Of a stretch of DNA of 64,000 bases, positions 1-6,969 are shown piece by piece; within the stretch, counting starts at the first letter, position 1; each line of letters opens with the position of its first letter. The notes beneath the pieces were generated by a model, which was not told the DNA's origin, searched no databases, and saw nothing but the letters and a program-made list of their open reading frames with translations. Both the position numbers and the translations under genes were made by a program. Origin of the DNA: Parabacteroides faecalis (GTDB lineage: Bacteria > Bacteroidota > Bacteroidia > Bacteroidales > Tannerellaceae); NCBI RefSeq assembly GCF_022809355.1, contig NZ_JAKZMM010000011.1, positions 1-64,000 on the forward strand, read 5' to 3'.

Positions 1-1
1 A

Positions 2-58
2 AACGGACAATTTGAACTCAATACTGAATTTGCGATGACTGATTCCTTTCTTTCCCAT
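2..58 (-). CDS. Possible start of a transposase-like gene, cut by the left edge
   Basis: An ATG on the minus strand (bases 58-56) opens a frame that runs off the window after 19 codons, reading MGKKGISHRKFSIEFKLSV. The segment FSIEFKLSV resembles the opening of IS3/IS911-type OrfA helix-turn-helix proteins, which often start with basic residues followed by a (Y/F)S-x-EFK-x-x-V pattern. That is family knowledge applied to a very short piece. The piece is too short to prove coding, and no terminal inverted repeat could be confirmed. Bases 59-234, between this start and the ileS promoter, are AT-rich and hold nothing else I can support. Confidence 0.35.
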   Translation of the reverse strand, partial: MGKKGISHRKFSIEFKLSV

Positions 59-234
59 TGCTTTCTCTTTTTTTGTTAAATGGGTGTAAAGTAAATCTGT
101 AGCATGACAAATTTTTTCATACATACCCAGAACCTTTTTAGCCTGTCTACATATCAGCCTTACTTCTGAGAAACTTTTCTAAAAAATAAAGAGAAAAGAG
201 ACACATTTACATCATGCTTCCTAACTGTTCTCCG

Positions 235-265
235 TTGTCTATTTGAAATTAAATAGCTACCTTTG
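235..265 (+). promoter_or_regulatory. Promoter of ileS
   Basis: TTG at 235-237, a 20-bp gap and TACCTTTG at 258-265 match the Bacteroidetes sigma-ABfr consensus (TTTG, 19-21 bp, TAnnTTTG). Transcription should begin near 272, giving a leader of about 30 nt before the ileS ATG at 304. Confidence 0.6.
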
Positions 266-303
266 CGCGTAATTTTTTGTAGCAAAACAAATAACATCAC
301 GAT

Positions 304-3300
304 ATGAGTAAGAAATTTGCCGAATATTCAAAATTCGACTTGTCGAATGTGAATAAGGAAATACTGAAGAAATGGCAAGACGGCGACGTCTTCCACAAGA
401 GTCTTGAAATCCGCGAGGGTCATCCTTCTTTCGTATTCTACGAAGGACCACCTTCTGCTAACGGTATGCCGGGTATTCACCACGTCATTGCCCGTTCGAT
501 TAAAGATATTTTCTGTCGTTACAAGACCATGAAAGGTTACAAGGTGAACCGTAAGGCGGGCTGGGATACTCACGGACTGCCGGTAGAATTGGGCGTAGAA
601 AAATCATTAGGTATTACCAAAGAAGATATTGGCAAAAAGATCTCTGTAGCCGAATATAATGCGGCTTGTCGTAAAGATGTCATGAAGTTCACCAAAGAAT
701 GGACCGACCTGACACAAAAGATGGGATATTGGGTAGATCTGGAGAACCCGTATATCACATATGACAATCGGTACATCGAAACTTTGTGGTGGTTGTTGAA
801 GCAACTATACAACAAAGGCCTTTTATATAAAGGTTATACTATCCAACCGTATTCTCCGGCAGCTGGAACTGGCTTAAGTTCTCACGAATTGAACCAGCCG
901 GGATGTTATCGGGACGTGAAAGACACCACTGTAGTAGGCCAGTTCAAGATGAAGAATCCGAAGCCGGAAATGACGCAGTGGGGAACTCCTTATTTCATCG
1001 CTTGGACTACTACTCCATGGACTTTGCCATCCAACACCGCCCTTTGCGTTGGTCCGAAGATTGATTACGTAGCCGTACAAACTTACAACGCGTATACCGG
1101 CGAAAAAATGACTGTCGTTTTGGCTAAGCCTCTTTTATATGCTCATTTCAACAAAAAAGCAGAAGGAATTGCTTTGGAAGACTACAAGCCAGGCGATAAA
1201 TTGGTGCCATTCAAAGTGGTTGGAGAATATAAAGGTACTGACTTGGTTGGTATGGAATATGAGCAACTGATTCCATGGGTAAAACCAGTAGAAGCTACTG
1301 AAGACGGATGGAAAGAAGCCTCTGCCAAAGCATTCCGGGTAATTGCTGGAGATTATGTGACAACGGAAGATGGTACCGGTATCGTTCACATTGCACCGAC
1401 ATTCGGTGCCGACGATGCTTTCGTGGCAAAAGCTGCCGGAATCCCATCGTTGTTTATGATTAATAAGAAAGGCGAAACCCGCCCGATGGTTGATCTGACC
1501 GGTAAATTCTATCTGTTGGACGAACTGGATGAAAAATTCGTTGCCGAATGTGTGGATGTAGAAAAATACAAAGAATACGAAGGTAAATGGGTAAAGAATG
1601 CCTATGATCCACAATTTACCATCGATGGCAAATACGACGAGAAAGCTGCCCAAGCTGCCGAATCACTGGATATTTATATCTGTATGAAGATGAAGCAAGC
1701 TAACTTGGCTTTCAAGATCGAAAAGCATGTACACAATTATCCGCATTGCTGGCGTACCGACAAGCCGGTATTGTATTATCCGTTGGATAGCTGGTTCATT
1801 CGTTCAACAGCTTGTAAAGACCGGATGATTGAACTCAACAAGACAATCAATTGGAAACCGGAATCTACCGGAACAGGCCGTTTCGGTAAGTGGCTGGAGA
1901 ATTTGAACGACTGGAATCTAAGCCGTTCTCGTTATTGGGGAACTCCGCTTCCGATTTGGCGTAGTGAAGACGGTGAAGAAATCTGTATCGGTTCGGTAGA
2001 AGAACTGTACAACGAAATCGAAAAAGCTATTGCTGCAGGATTCATGACTGAGAATCCATATAAGAAATTAGGTTTCGAACCGGGCGTTTATACGAAAGAT
2101 AATTACGAAAAGATAGACTTGCACCGTCCATATGTAGATGATATTACTTTGGTATCACCTTCAGGCAAGCCGATGAAACGCGAAAGTGACCTGATCGATG
2201 TTTGGTTCGATTCAGGAGCTATGCCATATGCACAATTACATTATCCATTCGAAAATAAAGAATTGGTAGACAGTCGTACCTATTATCCAGCTGATTTTAT
2301 AGCAGAAGGTGTAGACCAGACTCGTGGCTGGTTCTTCACATTGCATGCCATCGCAACGATGATCTTCGACAGTGTGGCTTATAAGGCTGTTGTTTCTAAC
2401 GGTCTGGTTCTCGACAAGAATGGAAACAAGATGTCAAAACGATTGGGCAATGCTGTAGATCCTTTTGCAACGATCGAGAAATACGGTTCTGATCCATTAC
2501 GTTGGTATATGATCACTAACGCCTCACCGTGGGACAACTTGAAGTTTGATATTGAAGGCGTAGAAGAAGTTCGTCGTAAATTCTTCGGTACCTTATATAA
2601 TACGTACTCATTCTTCGCCCTGTATGCAAATGTAGATGGATTCGATTTCTCGCAACCGGAAGTTGCCTGGGAAAAGCGTCCGGAAATCGACCGCTGGATT
2701 CTTTCTCTGCTTAATTCGTTGATTAAAGACGTAGACAACTTCCTGAACAGCTACGAACCGACTCGCGCCGGACGTGCTATTTCAGATTTTGTCAATGACC
2801 ATTTAAGTAACTGGTATGTTCGTTTGAACCGCAAACGTTTCTGGCAGGGTGGATTGACAGAAGACAAGTTGTCGGCTTACCAGACATTATATACATGTTT
2901 GGAAACTGTAGCTAAACTGATGGCACCGATCGCTCCGTTCTATGCTGATCAGTTATTCTGCGATTTGATCTCTGTAACAGGTCGTGAGCAAGTTTATTCT
3001 GTTCACTTGTCAGACTTCCCAGTATGTCAGGAAGCACTTATCGACAAGAATCTGGAAGAAAGAATGCAGATGGCACAAACTATCTCATCAATGGTATTGG
3101 CATTGCGTCGTAAGGTTAACATTAAGGTTCGTCAGCCGTTGCATGTCTTAATGGTTCCTGTTTTGGACGAGCACCAAAAGGAAAGTATCGAAGCCGTAAA
3201 ACAGCTTATCCTGAACGAAGTCAACGTAAAAGACATGAAGTTTGTGGATAATACAGCAGGTATCTTAGTAAAACGTATCAAGCCAGATTTCAAGAAACTC

Positions 3301-3792
3301 GGCCCGCGTTATGGTAAGATTATGAAAGCCCTTGCTGCCGCTATTCAGCAGATGAGTCAAGACGATATCAATGCATTTGAAAAGGCTGGAACATTCACTC
3401 TACAGGTAGATGGTCAGGAAGCAGTTTTGGAAAGAGCAGATGTAGAAATCATCTCCGAAGATATTCCAGGATGGCTGGTTGCCAACGAAGGTAGACTGAC
3501 TGTAGCGCTCGATATTACCGTAACCGACGAGTTAAAGAAGGAAGGACTTGCCCGCGAATTGGTTAACCGTATCCAAAATCTGCGCAAGAGCAGCGGTTTC
3601 GAGATTACAGACAAAGTAAACATTACCCTTGCATCTTCAGCAGAAATGGATGGAGCCGTAGAAGCTTATCAAGAGTACATCAAGTCACAGGTATTGGCCA
3701 ATAACCTTGTTATAACAGCCAAACCGATTTCAGATGCTACATCACTTGACTTCGAAGATTTCACATTAGCTGTAAAGGTGGAGAAAATTTAA
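304..3792 (+). CDS. ileS: Isoleucyl-tRNA synthetase, long (type 2) form
   Basis: Charges tRNA-Ile with isoleucine in the cytoplasm; class I synthetase of 1162 residues. The N-terminal Rossmann part carries the class I signature as GIHH (residues 57-60) instead of the usual HIGH order, and KMSKR lies at 709-713. The central region (about 190-430) is the CP1 editing domain, with GTGIVHIAPTFGADD visible near 360. The C-terminal part is the long anticodon-binding and extra domain typical of the eukaryote-like IleRS2 group. The length and the first- and third-position swap of the HIGH motif both point to type 2, a group known to be insensitive to mupirocin. It has its own promoter and a strong terminator behind it. 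Confidence 0.97.
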   Translation: MSKKFAEYSKFDLSNVNKEILKKWQDGDVFHKSLEIREGHPSFVFYEGPPSANGMPGIHHVIARSIKDIFCRYKTMKGYKVNRKAGWDTHGLPVELGVEKSLGITKEDIGKKISVAEYNAACRKDVMKFTKEWTDLTQKMGYWVDLENPYITYDNRYIETLWWLLKQLYNKGLLYKGYTIQPYSPAAGTGLSSHELNQPGCYRDVKDTTVVGQFKMKNPKPEMTQWGTPYFIAWTTTPWTLPSNTALCVGPKIDYVAVQTYNAYTGEKMTVVLAKPLLYAHFNKKAEGIALEDYKPGDKLVPFKVVGEYKGTDLVGMEYEQLIPWVKPVEATEDGWKEASAKAFRVIAGDYVTTEDGTGIVHIAPTFGADDAFVAKAAGIPSLFMINKKGETRPMVDLTGKFYLLDELDEKFVAECVDVEKYKEYEGKWVKNAYDPQFTIDGKYDEKAAQAAESLDIYICMKMKQANLAFKIEKHVHNYPHCWRTDKPVLYYPLDSWFIRSTACKDRMIELNKTINWKPESTGTGRFGKWLENLNDWNLSRSRYWGTPLPIWRSEDGEEICIGSVEELYNEIEKAIAAGFMTENPYKKLGFEPGVYTKDNYEKIDLHRPYVDDITLVSPSGKPMKRESDLIDVWFDSGAMPYAQLHYPFENKELVDSRTYYPADFIAEGVDQTRGWFFTLHAIATMIFDSVAYKAVVSNGLVLDKNGNKMSKRLGNAVDPFATIEKYGSDPLRWYMITNASPWDNLKFDIEGVEEVRRKFFGTLYNTYSFFALYANVDGFDFSQPEVAWEKRPEIDRWILSLLNSLIKDVDNFLNSYEPTRAGRAISDFVNDHLSNWYVRLNRKRFWQGGLTEDKLSAYQTLYTCLETVAKLMAPIAPFYADQLFCDLISVTGREQVYSVHLSDFPVCQEALIDKNLEERMQMAQTISSMVLALRRKVNIKVRQPLHVLMVPVLDEHQKESIEAVKQLILNEVNVKDMKFVDNTAGILVKRIKPDFKKLGPRYGKIMKALAAAIQQMSQDDINAFEKAGTFTLQVDGQEAVLERADVEIISEDIPGWLVANEGRLTVALDITVTDELKKEGLARELVNRIQNLRKSSGFEITDKVNITLASSAEMDGAVEAYQEYIKSQVLANNLVITAKPISDATSLDFEDFTLAVKVEKI

Positions 3793-3840
3793 TCAGAAGT
3801 CGGAAAGATAATACGAACAAATAAATTGAAGTAAATATTG

Positions 3841-3888
3841 ATGGAGGGCGCGGAAAGGCTTGAAATCCGCGCCCTCCGTCATTTTTTC
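3841..3888 (+). terminator. Rho-independent terminator of ileS
   Basis: GGAGGGCGCGGA (3843-3854) and TCCGCGCCCTCC (3866-3877) form a perfect 12-bp GC-rich stem with an 11-nt loop. A run of six T follows within 5 bases. It lies about 50 bp after the ileS stop codon. Confidence 0.9.
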
Positions 3889-3920
3889 CTGCAAAAATGC
3901 GCATAATATGATAATTATAT

Positions 3921-3928
3921 TATCTTTG
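3921..3928 (+). promoter_or_regulatory. -7 element of the dksA-lspA operon promoter
   Basis: TATCTTTG matches TAnnTTTG exactly, just after the ileS terminator and about 80 bp before the DksA-like start. No good -33 TTTG is visible at the right distance. Confidence 0.45.
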
Positions 3929-4009
3929 CCGACAAATCGGTAAAGATATTTCCATAAAAGCCGTTTTTGAATAATAAACTTGAATGTTAAACTTAAAATT
4001 AAATTTGCC

Positions 4010-4390
4010 ATGGCAGAAAAGACAAGATACTCAGATGCGGAACTCGAAGAATTTCGAGCCATCATATTAGACAAGCTTGAAAAAGCAAAAAGAGATTATG
4101 AAATGTTGAGATCGGGTGTTACCAATTCAGATGGAAACGATGTAGCTGATACATCACCTACATTTAAAGTTCTGGAAGAAGGTGCCACTACCCTTTCCAA
4201 AGAAGAAGCCGGCCGATTGGCACAGCGACAAATGAAATTCATACAGAATTTGCAGGCAGCGCTAGTACGTATCGAAAATAAAACGTATGGCATTTGCCGG
4301 GAAACTGGGAAACTGATTCCGAAAGAAAGGTTACGGGCTGTACCTCACGCAACATTAAGTATTGAAGCTAAACAAGGAGGCGCAAAGTAA
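4010..4390 (+). CDS. DksA/TraR-family protein without zinc ligands
   Basis: Probable RNA-polymerase secondary-channel binding regulator of 126 residues. The ATG at 4010 is preferred over an in-frame TTG at 3980 because MAEKTRYSDAELEEF is the usual family start. Residues 10-90 are predicted coiled coil, and DVAD at 44-47 matches the acidic DxxD tip that DksA inserts towards the polymerase active site. The C-terminal finger is degenerate. Only one cysteine (Cys96 in YGICRETG) remains of the CxxC...CxxC zinc site, and the second pair is replaced by PHATL. It is followed without any gap by lspA, so the two are almost certainly co-transcribed. Confidence 0.9.
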   Translation: MAEKTRYSDAELEEFRAIILDKLEKAKRDYEMLRSGVTNSDGNDVADTSPTFKVLEEGATTLSKEEAGRLAQRQMKFIQNLQAALVRIENKTYGICRETGKLIPKERLRAVPHATLSIEAKQGGAK

Positions 4391-5008
4391 ATGAAATATT
4401 CAAAAGGAAAAGGAGCAGTATGCATTGTAATACTGCTCCTTCTTTTAGACCAAATCTTGAAAATTTGGATCAAAACTCATTTGGAATTGCACGAAAGTAT
4501 AAAGATTACTTCGTGGTTCTATCTTTATTTTACAGAAAATCCGGGCATGGCCTTCGGTATAGAAGTGATTGGTAAGTTATTTTTATCAATCTTTCGAATT
4601 GTAGCCGTCGGTTTCATCGGTTACTACCTATATTCATTGGTGAAAAAGAATTATCCATTCGGATTCATCGCCTGCGTTTCACTCATTCTGGCAGGAGCCA
4701 TCGGTAATATTATAGATTCCGTTTTCTATGGCGTTATTTTCGACCATAGTTTTGGCCAAGTAGCAACGCTATTTCCGGAAGGAGGCGGATATGCCGGTTG
4801 GCTACATGGTAAAGTAGTAGATATGTTCTATTTCCCTCTTATTGAGACAACATGGCCTGATTGGTTACCTATTTGGGGTGGTCAGGAATTCATCTTTTTC
4901 CGTCCGATATTCAATTTGGCAGACTCTGCTATCTGTGTAGGTGTATTCCTCCTTTTATTGTTCTATCGAAACACGTTTTCGAAAAGTTTGGGTAACGAAG
5001 AAAAATAA
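4391..5008 (+). CDS. lspA: Lipoprotein signal peptidase (signal peptidase II)
   Basis: Inner-membrane aspartyl protease that removes signal peptides from prolipoproteins after lipid attachment. At 205 residues it is longer than the roughly 165 of proteobacterial enzymes. Four hydrophobic segments are visible. Motif GNIID lies at 105-109, and the catalytic dyad is Asp144 (in KVVDMF) and Asp178 (in FNLADS). The extra length is in a loop around 115-138 and a second stretch at 150-168, as is usual in Bacteroidetes. The ATG follows the stop of the DksA-like gene directly. Its many substrates include lipoproteins encoded in this window. Confidence 0.96.
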   Translation: MKYSKGKGAVCIVILLLLLDQILKIWIKTHLELHESIKITSWFYLYFTENPGMAFGIEVIGKLFLSIFRIVAVGFIGYYLYSLVKKNYPFGFIACVSLILAGAIGNIIDSVFYGVIFDHSFGQVATLFPEGGGYAGWLHGKVVDMFYFPLIETTWPDWLPIWGGQEFIFFRPIFNLADSAICVGVFLLLLFYRNTFSKSLGNEEK

Positions 5009-5014
5009 TGTAAT

Positions 5015-5803
5015 ATGTGTAAACACTGGTTCATATACGGTCTAACTTCCTTATGCGCACTATCTGCTTGTAGTCCGGTACCCGAGAATATTCTTTCTCA
5101 AAAGGAAATGCGAGCAGTCCTGGCAGACATGCAAATAGCAGAAGCTATCATCAATGCTGATCAGGATACTTACAGGGACGATGCTAAAAAGTTGGCCTTA
5201 TACGAATCCGTGTTCAATAAATATCATATTACACAAGCTGAATACGACAGTTCACTCACTTGGTATGCACAGAATCTGGATATCTACATGCGCGTATACA
5301 ATTTGGTCAGCAAAGATATAGAAGATCGTATCCATGATTTAGGAGATGTTGAAAGGACGGAGGTTGACACTCAAAAGAGTGATTCTGTCGACATTTGGTC
5401 AAGAAGAAACTATCTTACCTTCTCGCCCAAGGCTTCTTTTAACGGAACTACATTCAACATAGAACCCAAAGAATCCTATCCGCCGGGAAGTACATTTAAA
5501 CTAGGTATGAACGTATGGGGTATTCCTCAACAAGCCAAGCATAAACCTCAAATCCGTATCTGTTTGGATCAAGGAGACACAACGGTCGTTATCAACGATC
5601 AAATCATGCGTGACGGTTATCATGAGACAACACTCAAGAGTGTCGTCACCAAACGTACCAAACGTGTATATGGTTTCATCTATCTGAACAATCGGGATAT
5701 GAATTATTATAAAATCTACACCGATAGTATTTCTCTCATGCGTTACAATTACAAATCTGTAGGCTTTGAGACTACTAAAGAAGTAAAGCCCAGAGAAAAT
5801 TAA
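5015..5803 (+). CDS. DUF4296 lipoprotein
   Basis: Unknown-function lipoprotein of 262 residues. The signal peptide ends in a lipobox LSAC with Cys19 as the lipidated residue. Residues 25-110 fit DUF4296, a short helical region with an MxxxLxDMQIAEA pattern found in Bacteroidetes lipoproteins. The rest is beta-rich and not recognised. It starts 6 bp after lspA, and this lspA-DUF4296 neighbourhood is common in Bacteroidales. A role in the envelope is inferred only from lipidation and context. Confidence 0.85.
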   Translation: MCKHWFIYGLTSLCALSACSPVPENILSQKEMRAVLADMQIAEAIINADQDTYRDDAKKLALYESVFNKYHITQAEYDSSLTWYAQNLDIYMRVYNLVSKDIEDRIHDLGDVERTEVDTQKSDSVDIWSRRNYLTFSPKASFNGTTFNIEPKESYPPGSTFKLGMNVWGIPQQAKHKPQIRICLDQGDTTVVINDQIMRDGYHETTLKSVVTKRTKRVYGFIYLNNRDMNYYKIYTDSISLMRYNYKSVGFETTKEVKPREN

Positions 5804-5823
5804 CCCAATACAAAGAGTTTACT

Positions 5824-6195
5824 ATGTCACGTTGGGCAACTCATTTTCTATTATTAGGAACGAAGGCATACAAAATGCATTGCTTGGAACTGGATGCAAC
5901 CGGAAATCTCCAGCGATATTTTCCTCTCACAGAAGAAATAGCAGGAACTTCCTTTGTCGAAGGAATTCTATTAGCAGTTCCTGCATCATTAGCTCCTACC
6001 CAAGAAGAAATTCGTCATTGGCTGTCATCCAAACAATTTCCTGACTATTCTTCGTTAATTACTTTTTTCATGGAGAAAGCCTTGCATACTCCCGGATTGG
6101 GAGAAAAAGTCCGTTTATTTCAAATCCGGCTTCATCCCCTCTCTGCGTCTGAACTCAGCACAGACTACAGCAGTGGCAATTGCCACATTCAATGA
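5824..6195 (+). CDS. Unknown small protein, last gene of the lspA operon
   Basis: A 123-residue frame starting 20 bp after the DUF4296 gene. It has no signal peptide, no membrane segment and no motif I recognise. Its last 81 bp overlap the 3' end of the convergent RNA methyltransferase gene, which limits its C-terminal sequence. Coding is supported by its position in the operon, an ATG start and a composition like its neighbours. The tail SSGNCHIQ lies wholly in the overlap, so the real family may end earlier. Confidence 0.6.
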   Translation: MSRWATHFLLLGTKAYKMHCLELDATGNLQRYFPLTEEIAGTSFVEGILLAVPASLAPTQEEIRHWLSSKQFPDYSSLITFFMEKALHTPGLGEKVRLFQIRLHPLSASELSTDYSSGNCHIQ

Positions 6196-6891
6196 TTCCG
6201 CTGTTTCTCTCTCTGGTGGATAATTGGGAATATAAAGTTTCTCTGAAACTAATGCTTCAATTTCTGGCCGAATACCATTTCCTTCATTTCCCATTACAAT
6301 CACACCTCGAGATGAAATGGTCCGGTCATACATGTTCTCTCCATCCAGAAAAGTACCATACACCGGTATGGATTGCTTACGACAAGCTGTCAAATAAGTT
6401 TCCAAATCCGTATAACAAACCTTTACATGAGCCAAAGCTCCCATCGTTGCCTGTACAACTTTCGGATTAAATACATCAGCCGTATCCTTACTACATACAA
6501 TATGCTCAATACCGAACCAATCGGCCAAGCGAATAATCGTTCCTAAATTCCCCGGATCCTGAATTCCATCAAGAGCTAATACCAAATCCTGCTGCGGTGA
6601 AGCCGTTTCTATTTGCCAGTCTGGCATAGCAAAAACGGCCAATACATCTTGTGGATTCTTCAGGAAACTCGCCTTCCGAATATCCTCTTCTTCAGCCACA
6701 AGCAATTCTTCGGCAGAAATATCTCCCTGTGTTGCCATCCAGCAAGGTTTAGCCACTAACAACTTACAAGCGAAAAAAGGAAGCATATCAGCTACTAACT
6801 TATTCCCTTCAGCAACAAAAGCTCGTTCCGCAATCCGGTTTTTCTTCAATTCCAGCGAATGTATGTACTTTATTTTATTTTTACTAAGCAT
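6115..6891 (-). CDS. TrmH/SpoU-family RNA 2'-O-methyltransferase
   Basis: Predicted SAM-dependent methyltransferase of rRNA or tRNA ribose, 258 residues. The N-terminal 100 residues form the RNA-binding substrate domain (KNRIAERAFVAEGNKLV). The SPOUT domain shows all three motifs: LDGIQDPGNLGTIIRLADW (with the catalytic Arg), IVMGNEGNGI and LYIPNYPPERETAESLNVAIA. Its exact target cannot be told from sequence; RlmB-like and TrmH-like members both occur. It is divergent from the TamL-like gene, an arrangement often kept in Bacteroidetes, and its 3' end overlaps the small unknown gene at 5824. Confidence 0.9.
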   Translation of the reverse strand: MLSKNKIKYIHSLELKKNRIAERAFVAEGNKLVADMLPFFACKLLVAKPCWMATQGDISAEELLVAEEEDIRKASFLKNPQDVLAVFAMPDWQIETASPQQDLVLALDGIQDPGNLGTIIRLADWFGIEHIVCSKDTADVFNPKVVQATMGALAHVKVCYTDLETYLTACRKQSIPVYGTFLDGENMYDRTISSRGVIVMGNEGNGIRPEIEALVSEKLYIPNYPPERETAESLNVAIATAVVCAEFRRREGMKPDLK

Positions 6892-6911
6892 CTTTCCTTA
6901 TTTTAGCCTCG

Positions 6912-6941
6912 CAAAAATAGAGAAATATTCTGCAAATTCAA
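6912..6941 (-). promoter_or_regulatory. Promoter of the RNA methyltransferase gene
   Basis: Read on the minus strand, TTG (6941-6939), a 19-bp gap and TATTTTTG (6919-6912) fit the Bacteroidetes consensus. Transcription would start near 6905, about 14 nt before the ATG. Confidence 0.5.
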
Positions 6942-6942
6942 C

Positions 6943-6950
6943 TATTTTTG
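6943..6950 (+). promoter_or_regulatory. -7 element of the TamL-like gene
   Basis: TATTTTTG, 20 bp before the ATG at 6970. The -33 region is not clear. It is the same octamer as the divergent -7 box on the other strand. Confidence 0.4.
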
Positions 6951-6969
6951 TGATTCAAAACAAATACGA

